Of a DNA stretch of 64,000 nucleotides, positions 7,689 to 16,635 are shown one piece after another. Source of the stretch: Pseudomonas asiatica (GTDB lineage Bacteria > Pseudomonadota > Gammaproteobacteria > Pseudomonadales > Pseudomonadaceae); contig NZ_CP157874.1 of NCBI RefSeq assembly GCF_040214835.1, positions 5,789,042 through 5,853,041 of the forward strand, written 5' to 3'. The notes beneath the pieces are model-generated. The model was not told where the DNA came from. It did not search any database and was given only the letters and a program-made list of their open reading frames with translations. The translations under genes were made by a program, and so were the position numbers. Positions within the stretch are counted from its first letter, which is position 1; the number at the start of each line of letters is the position of its first letter.

Positions 7689-9113
7689 ATGTCCTCCGCT
7701 GCATCGTTCCGCGTCGAAAAAGATTTGTTGGGTACCCTTGAAGTTCCTGCAGATGCCTACTACGGCATCCAGACCCTGCGCGCTGCCAACAACTTCCACC
7801 TCTCCGGTGTTCCGCTGTCGCACTACCCGAAGCTGGTCGTGGCCCTGGCCATGGTCAAGCAGGCTGCTGCCGACGCCAACCGTGAGCTGGGTCACCTGAG
7901 CGATGCCAAGCACGCTGCCATCACCGCAGCCTGCGCCCGCCTGATCAAAGGCGATTACCACGACCAGTTCGTGGTGGACATGATCCAGGGCGGTGCTGGT
8001 ACTTCTACCAACATGAACGCCAACGAAGTCATCGCCAACGTCGCGCTGGAGGCCATGGGCCACCAGAAGGGTGAGTACCAGTACCTGCACCCGAACAACG
8101 ACGTGAACATGGCGCAGTCGACCAACGACGCCTACCCGACCGCCATCCGTCTGGGCCTGCTGCTGGGCCACGACGCCCTGCTGGCCAGCCTCGACAGCCT
8201 GATCCAGGCCTTCGCTGCCAAGGGTAAAGAGTTCGACCACGTACTGAAGATGGGCCGTACCCAGCTGCAGGACGCCGTACCGATGACCCTGGGCCAGGAA
8301 TTCCGCGCCTTCGCCACTACCATGACCGAAGACCTGCAGCGCCTGCGCTCGCTGGCCCCGGAACTGCTGACCGAAATCAACCTGGGCGGTACCGCCATCG
8401 GCACCGGCATCAACGCCGACCCTGGCTACCAGGCCCTGGCCGTACAGCGCCTGGCTGCCATCAGCGGCCAGCCACTGGTACCGGCTGCCGACCTGATCGA
8501 AGCCACCTCGGACATGGGCGCCTTCGTGCTGTTCTCCGGCATGCTCAAGCGTACCGCCGTCAAGCTGTCGAAGATCTGCAACGACCTGCGCCTGCTGTCC
8601 AGCGGCCCGCGCACCGGCATCAACGAGATCAACCTGCCAGCGCGTCAGCCAGGCAGCTCGATCATGCCAGGCAAGGTCAACCCGGTTATCCCGGAAGCCG
8701 TCAACCAGGTGGCCTTCGCCATCATGGGCAACGACCTGGCCCTGACCGTCGCCGCCGAAGGTGGCCAGCTGCAGCTGAACGTTATGGAGCCGCTGATCGC
8801 CTACAAGATCTTCGACTCGATCCGCCTGCTGCAACGCGCCATGGACATGCTGCGCGAGCACTGCATCGTCGGCATCACCGCCAACGAACAGCGCTGCCGT
8901 GAACTGGTCGAGCACTCGATCGGCCTGGTCACCGCCCTGAACCCGTACATCGGCTACGAAAACGCCACCCGTATCGCCCGCGTTGCCCTGGAAACCGGCC
9001 GCGGCGTACTGGAACTGGTGCGCGAAGAGAAGCTGCTGGACGACGCGATGCTCGACGACATCCTGCGTCCGGAAAACATGATCGCTCCCCGTCTGGTTCC
9101 GCTGAAGGCGTAA
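7689..9113 (+). CDS. aspA: Aspartate ammonia-lyase
   Basis: Reversible deamination of L-aspartate to fumarate and ammonia. The 474-aa product belongs to the fumarase/aspartase superfamily, with the signature loop GSSIMPGKVNP at about 321-331 carrying the catalytic Ser. GGAGTSTNMNANEV and TNDAYPTA (the substrate-binding regions) lie upstream. The start is ATG at 7689 (MSSAASFRVEKD), matching the family N-terminus; an earlier in-frame start at 7656 adds 11 atypical residues. A strong intrinsic terminator follows. Aspartase rather than fumarase is judged from overall resemblance. Confidence 0.94.
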   Translation: MSSAASFRVEKDLLGTLEVPADAYYGIQTLRAANNFHLSGVPLSHYPKLVVALAMVKQAAADANRELGHLSDAKHAAITAACARLIKGDYHDQFVVDMIQGGAGTSTNMNANEVIANVALEAMGHQKGEYQYLHPNNDVNMAQSTNDAYPTAIRLGLLLGHDALLASLDSLIQAFAAKGKEFDHVLKMGRTQLQDAVPMTLGQEFRAFATTMTEDLQRLRSLAPELLTEINLGGTAIGTGINADPGYQALAVQRLAAISGQPLVPAADLIEATSDMGAFVLFSGMLKRTAVKLSKICNDLRLLSSGPRTGINEINLPARQPGSSIMPGKVNPVIPEAVNQVAFAIMGNDLALTVAAEGGQLQLNVMEPLIAYKIFDSIRLLQRAMDMLREHCIVGITANEQRCRELVEHSIGLVTALNPYIGYENATRIARVALETGRGVLELVREEKLLDDAMLDDILRPENMIAPRLVPLKA

Positions 9114-9172
9114 CCAGGCCGCTGTAAACAGTCTCACCAGGTCGAGGGACTAGACACCTCTCAACCTTTCCA

Positions 9173-9205
9173 AGGCCCGAGCCTATGCTTCGGGCCTTTT
9201 TTTTT
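9173..9205 (+). terminator. Intrinsic terminator of aspA
   Basis: AGGCCCGA and TCGGGCCT form a stem around a short loop, followed by a run of nine T. It lies 60 bp after the aspA stop. Confidence 0.9.
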
Positions 9206-9218
9206 GCCTGAAGGATTT

Positions 9219-9300
9219 GGGGCTGCTTTGCAGCCCATCGCGACGCAAGGCCGCTCCTACAAGAGCCCTGCGTACACCGGCCAATGTGGGAGCGGCCCCC
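9219..9300. repeat. REP element pair, second arm degenerate
   Basis: A full TGTAGGAGCGGCC-type unit (9219-9261, minus orientation) is followed by a partial TGTGGGAGCGGCCCC unit (9285-9299), directly upstream of the AraC gene. Confidence 0.75.
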
Positions 9301-9357
9301 GAACATCGGCACACAACTTGCTCCATAATGCGTCCCAGCCCAACGGGATTACCCAGC

Positions 9358-10350
9358 ATGCTGCACAGCCACCTGACCACCCTCAACGCGGTTTCGCTGA
9401 TCCTCAACGTCTTCCAGGCAGACGGTTGCGAGGCGTCGGCGCTGCTAGCCGGCAGCGGCATCGGCCCGGCAGACCTGGGCCATGCCGATGCGCGCATCAC
9501 TACCCAGCAGGAACTGCAGGTGTGCGCCAACGCCGTTGCCCGACGCGAGGATATCGGCCTGGAACTGGGCCGACGCATGCATGTGTCGTGCTACGGCATG
9601 CTCGGTTACGCCCTGCTCTCCAGTGCCACTTTGGGTGACGCCTTGCGCCTGGCGCTGCAGTATCCGGCACTGCTGGGAACAGTCTTCAAGCTGCGTTTGC
9701 TCGACGACGGCCAGCGCGTCTGGTTCAGCGCCAGCGACTACCACGACAGCCCGACGCTGACCGCCTTCAACGCCGAGTTCTGCCTGGTGTCGCTGAAGGT
9801 CATCTGCGACGACCTGCTCGGCCGCCCGCTGCCCCTGCTGGCAGCCCGTTTCGAACACCCACGGCCCGGTTACCACGCACTCTATGCCGGGGCATTCCAG
9901 TGCCCGGTCGGTTTCGAAGCCGAGGACAATGCCTTTGCCTTCGAACGGCGCTGGCTGGACACGCCACTGCCGCTGGCCGACCCGATTACCCACAAGGCCA
10001 TGAGCGAACGCTGCCGGCGCCTGAACCTGGAATTCACCGGCCGCCAGGCCTGGCTGGGGAGGATTCGCCAACTGCTGGCGCAGCAACTGGATGCAGCGCC
10101 CGGGCTGGATGGGCTGGCGCGGCAGATGAACTGCTCATCGCGCACCCTGCGCCGGCATTTGCAGGCGTTGGGCAGCAGTTATCAACAGCTGCTGGATGAA
10201 CTGAGGTTCGAGCGGGCCAAACAATTGCTGGCTGATGAGCAGATGCCGATCTATCGGATTGCCGAGTGCCTGGGGTTCAGCGAGACCGCCAGTTTTCGGC
10301 ATGCCTTCCAGCGTTGGAGTGGCGTCGCGCCCAGCCATTTTCGCGGTTGA
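9358..10350 (+). CDS. AraC-family regulator with N-terminal arabinose-binding-like domain
   Basis: A 330-aa transcription factor. The N-terminal two thirds (about 20-200) resembles the Arabinose_bd domain of OruR/ArgR-like regulators, with YGMLGYALLSSATLGDALRLALQY. The C-terminal AraC HTH has LARQMNCSSRTLRRHLQALGSS and then IYRIAECLGFSETASFRHAFQRW, the two helix-turn-helix motifs. I take ATG at 9358 (MLHSHLTTLNAV); upstream in-frame starts run through REP sequence. It sits 231 bp before the acetylpolyamine gene in the same direction, so control of polyamine or amino-acid use is a reasonable guess. Confidence 0.88.
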   Translation: MLHSHLTTLNAVSLILNVFQADGCEASALLAGSGIGPADLGHADARITTQQELQVCANAVARREDIGLELGRRMHVSCYGMLGYALLSSATLGDALRLALQYPALLGTVFKLRLLDDGQRVWFSASDYHDSPTLTAFNAEFCLVSLKVICDDLLGRPLPLLAARFEHPRPGYHALYAGAFQCPVGFEAEDNAFAFERRWLDTPLPLADPITHKAMSERCRRLNLEFTGRQAWLGRIRQLLAQQLDAAPGLDGLARQMNCSSRTLRRHLQALGSSYQQLLDELRFERAKQLLADEQMPIYRIAECLGFSETASFRHAFQRWSGVAPSHFRG

Positions 10351-10351
10351 C

Positions 10352-10456
10352 CTGTACCGGCCCTTTCGCGGGTGAACCCGCTCCCACAGGGATTGCACAC
10401 ACTCAGGTGCAACACTGTACCTGTGGGAGCGGGTTCACCCGCGAAAGGGCCAGTAC
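10352..10456. repeat. Paired REP palindrome
   Basis: Inverted units of the CGCGGGTGAACCCGCTCCCACAGG family, flanked by CTGTAC and GTACAG. It separates the AraC gene from the acetylpolyamine operon. Confidence 0.87.
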
Positions 10457-10581
10457 AGGCCACCAACAAATCCAGCCAAAGAGCTTGGCCATATCGATCC
10501 CCTTTTGGCCACTTGCGTCGTTCTCCCCCACTGGCCCGCCCATGAGAATGGGCCCACGCCAGTACCCACCGGAGAACAACA

Positions 10582-11624
<1,043 letters not shown>

Positions 11625-11625
<1 letters not shown>

Positions 11626-12728
11626 TGGTCCGACTCAAGCGTCTGCTCGCCCCGTTCATCGCCGCTACCCTGTTCACCGGTGCCCTGCACGCCCAGGCCG
11701 AACAGCGCACCCTGCGGGTGTACAACTGGTTCGACTACATCACTCCGCAAACCCTCACCGAATTTCAGAAAGACAGCGGGGTAAAGCTGGTCTACGACAT
11801 CTTCGACACCAACGAGGCGCTGGAAGCCAAGCTGCTGACCGGCAACTCCGGGTATGACGTGGTAGTGCCGTCCAACGTGTTCCTCGCCAAGCAGATCGAA
11901 GCGGGGGTGTTCCAGCCACTGGATCGCAGCAAGCTGCCGAACTGGAAGCACCTGGACCCGGCGCTGATGAAGCTGATCGAGGCCAACGACCCCGGCAACA
12001 AATTTGCCGTGCCCTACATGTACGGCACCGTGCTGATCGGCTTCAACCCGGCCAAGGTCAAGGCTGCGCTCGGCGACAACGCCCCGGTGGACAGCTGGGA
12101 CCTTATCTTCAAGGAAGAGAACATCGCCAAGCTCAAGCAATGCGGCGTGGCCCTGCTCGACTCGCCGTCGGAGATCATGCCGCTGGCGTTGCAGTATCTG
12201 GGCTTGCCACCTAACAGCGACAAACCGGCTGATTACAAGAAAGCCGAAGCGCTGATGCTGAAGATCCGCCCGCACATCACCTACTTCCATTCCTCGAAAT
12301 ACATGGCCGACATCGCTAACGGCGATATCTGCGTGGCAGTGGGCTACAGCGGCAGCTTCTCGCAGGCCGCCAACCGCGCCGTCGAGGCGAAGAATGGCGT
12401 GGTGGTGGACATGCGCCTGCCCAAGGAAGGTGCACCGATCTGGTTCGACATGCTGGCGATTCCGAAGAACGCGGCCAACCCGGAAGATGCCCACGCGTTC
12501 ATCAACTACCTGCTGCGGCCCGAAGTGATTGCGCCGATCAGTGACTTTGTCGGGTACCCGAACCCGAACAAAGACGCGACCGACAAGGTGAGCCCGGCGA
12601 TTCGCAACAACCCCAACCTGTATCCGACGGCGGAGGCGATGGCCAAGCTGTATACCCTCAAGCCCCTGGCGCGGGATGCCGAGCGGGCTCGGACCAGGGC
12701 CTGGACGCGGATCAAGTCCGGCACCTGA
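11625..12728 (+). CDS. Polyamine ABC transporter substrate-binding protein (PotF/SpuD-like)
   Basis: A 367-aa periplasmic binding protein for putrescine, spermidine or acetylated polyamines. Its Sec signal peptide ends near residue 26 (GALHAQA). The mature protein begins [19 protein letters not shown], the PotF/PotD hallmark, and has [17 protein letters not shown] lobe sequences and [13 protein letters not shown]. Its start overlaps the amidohydrolase stop by one base. No permease or ATPase gene is adjacent, so it presumably feeds a transporter elsewhere or senses acetylpolyamines. Acetylated substrate preference is inferred only from the operon. Confidence 0.92.
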
Positions 12729-12736
12729 TTTAGAGC

Positions 12737-12889
12737 CGGGGGCTGCTTTGCAGCCCAATCGCCGGCAAGCCAGCTCCCACAGGGATCTCGCAAGCTTGAG
12801 GATTTAGTGCAAGGCAGTTGCTCCCCAGGGCTGCACAGCTCTCAAGACCGGTGCAGTCCCTGTGGGAGCGGGCGTGCCCGCGAAGGGCC
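12737..12889. repeat. Composite REP region
   Basis: The left unit is of the ATCGCCGGCAAGCCAGCTCCCACAGGGA type; the right unit is TGTGGGAGCGGGCGTGCCCGCGAAGGGCC. The arms come from different REP subfamilies, so pairing is imperfect. It lies between the convergent binding-protein and MocR genes. Confidence 0.75.
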
Positions 12890-12904
12890 GCACAGCGGCC
12901 CCAT

Positions 12905-14449
12905 TCACTTTCTCCAGGCCTTGCGCAAGCGCATCAACGCCTCGGCAATCTCCCCCTCCGGCACCGCTGCAAACCCCAGCACCAGCCCTGCCCTTTTATC
13001 CACAGGTACCTCGCTGTCCGCCAGCCAGAAATTACTCAGCGGCGTCACCTCCACCCCCACCGCTTCAGCCTTGACCACCAGCTCCTGCTCCCGCGCAAAG
13101 TTATCCACATCGACCTTCACATGCAGCCCGGCCGCCACCTCCGGCATGCCGCCCAAACCCGGAATATCCACAGGCCAGCCAGCCTTGAGCACATTGCGCC
13201 GGCTCAACGCTGCCTTGCGCATGCGCCGAATATGCCGCTGGAAGTGCCCCCGGGCCATGAACTCGGCCATCACGCACTGGCTACTGACCTCCGAATGCCG
13301 CACCGCCAGCGCCCTGCCCTGGCTGAACGCCTGCGCCAGTTGCGGCGGCAGTACCAGGTAGCCCAGGCGCAACGCTGGAAAGGCGATCTTGCCGAAGGTA
13401 CCGACATACAGTACCCGCCCGTGCCGGTCGAGTGCCGCTAGCGGGGCCAAGGGCGCACCGCTGTAGCGATACTCGCCGTCGTAGTCGTCTTCGATGATCC
13501 AGCCTTCGCTGCGCTCGGCCCAGGCCAGCAGTTCCAGGCGTCGCGCCAGGCTCATGGTCACCCCGGTCGGGTACTGGTGGGCTGGCGTGACATAGGCCAG
13601 CCGGCAATCCGTCAGCTGCCCAAGCCGGCGACAGTCCATGCCGTCCTCGTCCACCGGCACACCACACAACCTGCCACCGGCCAGCGCAAAGGCATGTCCG
13701 GCTGCGCGGTAACCCGGGTTTTCCACAGCCACACCGTCGCCGGGCTGCAACAGCAACTGTGCACAAAGGCTGATGGCCTGCTGCGCACCACTGGTGATCA
13801 CAATTTGTTCAGCAGTACAACTCAGCCCACGCGAGCGACGCAGGTAGGCCGCGATCAGTTCGCGCAGCAGCGGCTCGCCTGCCGGGTCGCCATAACCCAA
13901 CTGCGCCGGAGCCGGGTTGCGCCAGAAACCCGCCTGCAGCTTGGCCCAGACGTCGAACGGGAACAGGTCGAACGCCGGAATACCGACGCGAAAAGCACGC
14001 GGTGCACCGCTTCTTGGGGGCGGCAGATGGTTACTTTTCAGGCGCTGCAAAGGCTCGCTGGAACAGCGTTTGCTGGATAAATCCTCAGTATTTTCTGAGG
14101 AAAATGTGGATAAGTCTGTTGATAACCCCCGGGATAACCCTGTGGATACTTGTGTGGATAGTTTTGCAGTGGAGAGTTTCGGTAACTGGCTGACATAGGT
14201 GCCGTCGCCTACCCGGCTTTCGATGTAGCCCTCGGCATATAGCTGGTCATAGGCCCGCACCACGCTGTTGCGTGACAGCGCCAGCATGGCGGCCAGATCA
14301 CGAGTGGCCGGTAGCCGCGTGCCACTGCTCAGGCGCCCGTCCAGCACCCGCGCACGTAGCGCCTGGTACAGCTGCTGGCTGAGCCCGCGGCGGCGATCGA
14401 GGGCGATCCCGGCAGGGTCGAAAGGCAACACTAGGGGGCGCTCGCTCAT
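12905..14449 (-). CDS. MocR-type GntR regulator with aminotransferase-like domain
   Basis: A 514-aa PLP-dependent regulator. The winged HTH (about 18-88) has LSQQLYQALRARVLDG and GTRLPATRDLAAMLALSRNSVVRAYDQL. The fold-type I aminotransferase domain starts near 150; Lys354 in YVGTFGKIAFPALRLGY is the PLP lysine, with Gly where Ser is usual in TFSK. YDGEYRYS is typical of MocR. The linker (about 93-135) is odd: it is Ser/Thr-rich with four-residue repeats such as LSTQ, VSTG, LSRG, LSTD, encoded by a 12-bp tandem array of DnaA-box-like words. Divergent from paiB, its likely target. Confidence 0.92.
   Translation of the reverse strand: MSERPLVLPFDPAGIALDRRRGLSQQLYQALRARVLDGRLSSGTRLPATRDLAAMLALSRNSVVRAYDQLYAEGYIESRVGDGTYVSQLPKLSTAKLSTQVSTGLSRGLSTDLSTFSSENTEDLSSKRCSSEPLQRLKSNHLPPPRSGAPRAFRVGIPAFDLFPFDVWAKLQAGFWRNPAPAQLGYGDPAGEPLLRELIAAYLRRSRGLSCTAEQIVITSGAQQAISLCAQLLLQPGDGVAVENPGYRAAGHAFALAGGRLCGVPVDEDGMDCRRLGQLTDCRLAYVTPAHQYPTGVTMSLARRLELLAWAERSEGWIIEDDYDGEYRYSGAPLAPLAALDRHGRVLYVGTFGKIAFPALRLGYLVLPPQLAQAFSQGRALAVRHSEVSSQCVMAEFMARGHFQRHIRRMRKAALSRRNVLKAGWPVDIPGLGGMPEVAAGLHVKVDVDNFAREQELVVKAEAVGVEVTPLSNFWLADSEVPVDKRAGLVLGFAAVPEGEIAEALMRLRKAWRK
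14105..14161. repeat. Five-unit 12-bp tandem array of DnaA-box-like words inside the MocR gene
   Basis: Units start at 14105, 14117, 14129, 14141 and 14153: TGTGGATAA, TGTTGATAA, CCGGGATAA, TGTGGATAC and TGTGGATAG, each followed by a 3-bp spacer (GTC, CCC, CCC, TTG). The first is a perfect complement of the DnaA box TTATCCACA, and the others differ at one to three positions. An inverted repeat CCTCAG/CTGAGG around an AT core (14082-14099) lies beside it. Reading frame is kept because 12 bp is four codons. Confidence 0.9.
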
Positions 14450-14539
14450 GGCATTGGACCTATAAAAACAGCCGTTAATGGCTCTTACTATGAACCAATA
14501 GCCTGCCTAGGATGGAGCCATCGCACAAGGAAACCGAGC

Positions 14540-15169
14540 ATGTACAACAGCAAACCCCATCAGGAACACGACCTCGGGCGCCTGCACCAGCACATGCTCG
14601 ACACCCGCCTGGCCATCCTGGTCAGCCAGGGCGAACAAGGCCTGCTGGCCACGCACCTGCCAGTGCTGGTCGATATCGCCGAAGGCGAATTCGGCACCGT
14701 CTATGCCCACCTGGCGCGGGCCAACCCCCAGTGGCACGACCTGAAGCAAGGTGGCGAAGCCCTGCTGGTGTTCCCCGGCGCCGATGCCTATGTCAGCCCC
14801 GGTTACTACCCGAGCAAGGCCGACAACCCCAAGGTGGTGCCAACCTGGAACTACCTGGCCGTGCACGCCTATGGCCCGGCCGAAGTGATTCACGAAGCCG
14901 AGCCATTGCTGGCTATTGTCAGCCGCCTGACCGAGCGCCACGAACAAGGCCGCGGCGAACCGTGGAACGTCACCGATGCCCCGCGTGACTACCTCGATGG
15001 CATGCTCCGCGCCATCGTCGGCATCCGCCTGCCCATCGCCCGCCTGCAAGGCGCGCGCAAGCTCAGCCAGAACCGCTCTGAGCAAGACATTGCCGGCGTG
15101 CGTGAAGGCCTGAGCGCCAGCCCCGATTACCTGGATAACCAACTCGCGGCGCACATGCGCCAACTCTGA
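14540..15169 (+). CDS. FMN-binding negative transcriptional regulator (PaiB family)
   Basis: A 209-aa split-barrel flavin-binding protein. It opens with MYNSKPHQEHD and has the family segments THLPVLVD, GTVYAHLARANPQW, VFPGADAYVSPGYYPSK and VPTWNYLAVHAYG, then KLSQNRSEQD near the C-terminus. PaiB in Bacillus represses degradative genes, but biochemical function in Pseudomonas is not established. It is divergent from the MocR regulator (90 bp apart) and heads a tight cluster with two acetyltransferases. This resembles the paiAB pairing of an acetyltransferase with PaiB. Confidence 0.92.
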   Translation: MYNSKPHQEHDLGRLHQHMLDTRLAILVSQGEQGLLATHLPVLVDIAEGEFGTVYAHLARANPQWHDLKQGGEALLVFPGADAYVSPGYYPSKADNPKVVPTWNYLAVHAYGPAEVIHEAEPLLAIVSRLTERHEQGRGEPWNVTDAPRDYLDGMLRAIVGIRLPIARLQGARKLSQNRSEQDIAGVREGLSASPDYLDNQLAAHMRQL

Positions 15170-15180
15170 AGGAATAGCCC

Positions 15181-15627
15181 ATGTCCAGCGTTACCCTGCG
15201 TCCTGTTACCACCCAAGACCATGCTGCCTGGCTCGCCCTGTGGCAGGCCTACTTGCACTTCTATGAGACCGAATTGACCGAAGAGGTCAGCCTCAACACC
15301 TGGCAACGCCTGCTCGACCCGAACGAACCGACCCATTCGGCCCTTGCCTGGGTCGATGGCAAGGCAGTGGGCATGGTCAACTTCATCTACCATCGTTCCA
15401 ACTGGAGCATCGGAAACGCCTGCTACCTGCAGGACCTGTACGTGGACAGCACACAGCGCGGCCTTGGCATTGGCCGCCAGCTGATCGAGCACGTCTACGC
15501 CAAAGCCAAGGCCGACAACTGCGCCAAGGTGCACTGGCTTACCCATGAGACCAACGCCACCGCCATCAGCCTGTACCAACAGGTTGCCGAGCGCTCGGGC
15601 TTCATCCAATTCCGCAAAGAGTTCTAA
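15181..15627 (+). CDS. GNAT-family N-acetyltransferase
   Basis: A 148-aa acetyl-CoA-dependent acetyltransferase. The acetyl-CoA loop is STQRGLGIGRQLIEHV (about 91-106), preceded by the strand YLQDLYVDS. THETNATAISLYQQV near the C-terminus is the usual GNAT final helix region. It starts 11 bp after paiB, so it belongs to the same transcript. Given PaiA-like and polyamine neighbours, an amine or polyamine substrate is possible but unproven. Confidence 0.9.
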   Translation: MSSVTLRPVTTQDHAAWLALWQAYLHFYETELTEEVSLNTWQRLLDPNEPTHSALAWVDGKAVGMVNFIYHRSNWSIGNACYLQDLYVDSTQRGLGIGRQLIEHVYAKAKADNCAKVHWLTHETNATAISLYQQVAERSGFIQFRKEF

Positions 15628-15634
15628 GCCGAAC

Positions 15635-16306
15635 ATGACCGACGCATTGAACTGGAAACCCGCCGCAGCCCCCCAGGCCGAGCCCATCGACGGCCGCTTC
15701 ATCCGCCTGGAAAAGCTCGACCCGGCGCGCCATGGCGACGACCTCTGGGAGGTGCTGCAAGGCCCGGCGGCCGACCCGGTGCTGTGGGACTACCTGCCCT
15801 ATGGCCCGTTCACCGAACGTGCCGCCTTCGACCGTTGGCTGGAAGGCAACGCCGCTGGCCGCGACCCGCTGTTCTACACCGTCATCGACCGCGCCAGCGG
15901 CCAGGCCCAGGGCATCCTGAGCCTGATGTCGATCGTGCCCGACCACGGCCGCATCGAAATCGGCCACATTGCCTTCGGCGCCGCCATGCAGCGTACGCCC
16001 AGGGGCACCGAGGCGGTGTACCTGCTGGGTAAGCTGGGCTTCGAGCTGGGCAACCGCCGGCTGGAGTGGAAGTGCAACAACGCCAACGCACGCTCCAAGC
16101 GTGCGGCGGAGCGGTTTGGCTTTGTGTTCGAGGGGGTTTTCCGCAAGCACCTGGTGGTGAAGGATCACAACCGGGATACGGCGTGGTATTCGATTACCGA
16201 TGATGAGTGGCCGGCGCTGGCGACCGCGTTCGAGCGCTGGTTGAGTGAAGAGAACCAGCGGCCGCAAGGCCAGGTGCGGACACTTGAGGACTGCCGTAGG
16301 GGGTGA
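15635..16306 (+). CDS. GNAT-family N-acetyltransferase (RimJ/RimL-like)
   Basis: A 223-aa acetyltransferase of the Acetyltransf_3 type. RFIRLEKLDPARHGDDLWE near the start, GRIEIGHIAFG (the core strand), RTPRGTEAVYLLGKLGFELGNRRLEWKCN (acetyl-CoA region, given here in part) and NARSKRAAERFGFVFEGVFR are diagnostic. I take ATG at 15635, 7 bp after the preceding stop; the longer frame overlaps the upstream gene. Related enzymes acetylate ribosomal protein termini, amino acids or antibiotics, and the substrate here is unknown. Confidence 0.9.
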   Translation: MTDALNWKPAAAPQAEPIDGRFIRLEKLDPARHGDDLWEVLQGPAADPVLWDYLPYGPFTERAAFDRWLEGNAAGRDPLFYTVIDRASGQAQGILSLMSIVPDHGRIEIGHIAFGAAMQRTPRGTEAVYLLGKLGFELGNRRLEWKCNNANARSKRAAERFGFVFEGVFRKHLVVKDHNRDTAWYSITDDEWPALATAFERWLSEENQRPQGQVRTLEDCRRG

Positions 16307-16356
16307 ACGGCATAACCGATCACGGGCCGGCAGGCCCGCGATCGGTGCAAGCCCGG

Positions 16357-16635
16357 TTATCTGATCGGGCTCGCACGCCTGACGACGCCCATCTGCAAAC
16401 CGAACGGTTTGAATACCGCGTTCAACGATTTGAGCGTGGGGTTACCGTCCCCCTGCTCGATCTGAATGAGCGTTCGCACGGAAATCTTGCACATCAGCGC
16501 AAACTGGGTCTGCTGCATCTTTGCAACTTCTACGCGCAGGCGGCGAACGGCAGTACCCAGCTCGATTGTGCCGTCGGCAATACCTTCGCGCACGCCATCG
16601 ATCATCAGACCTCGGGCATCGATGGAAACCGTCAT
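16357..16635 (-). CDS. Xre-family HTH protein, putative antitoxin partner of HipA
   Basis: A 92-aa DNA-binding protein. The central helix-turn-helix reads LRVEVAKMQQTQFALMCKIS then VRTLIQIEQGDGNPTLKSLNAVFKPFG, the typical Xre pattern. The ATG at 16635 overlaps the hipA TGA by ATGA, so translation is coupled. Canonical hipBA has the antitoxin first; here it is second. Its probable operators are the four TGCA-bounded palindromes upstream of hipA. Antitoxin role is inferred from neighbourhood and size. Confidence 0.85.
   Translation of the reverse strand: MTVSIDARGLMIDGVREGIADGTIELGTAVRRLRVEVAKMQQTQFALMCKISVRTLIQIEQGDGNPTLKSLNAVFKPFGLQMGVVRRASPIR

Noticed and set aside
7503..9137. 544-codon minus-strand frame opposite aspA
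   Set aside because: Antisense to a clear aspartase, with repetitive Gln/Val/Gly composition.
14105..14161. CRISPR-like short tandem repeat
   Set aside because: The period is 12 bp with 3-bp spacers inside a coding region, unlike CRISPR repeats and spacers, and no cas genes are present.
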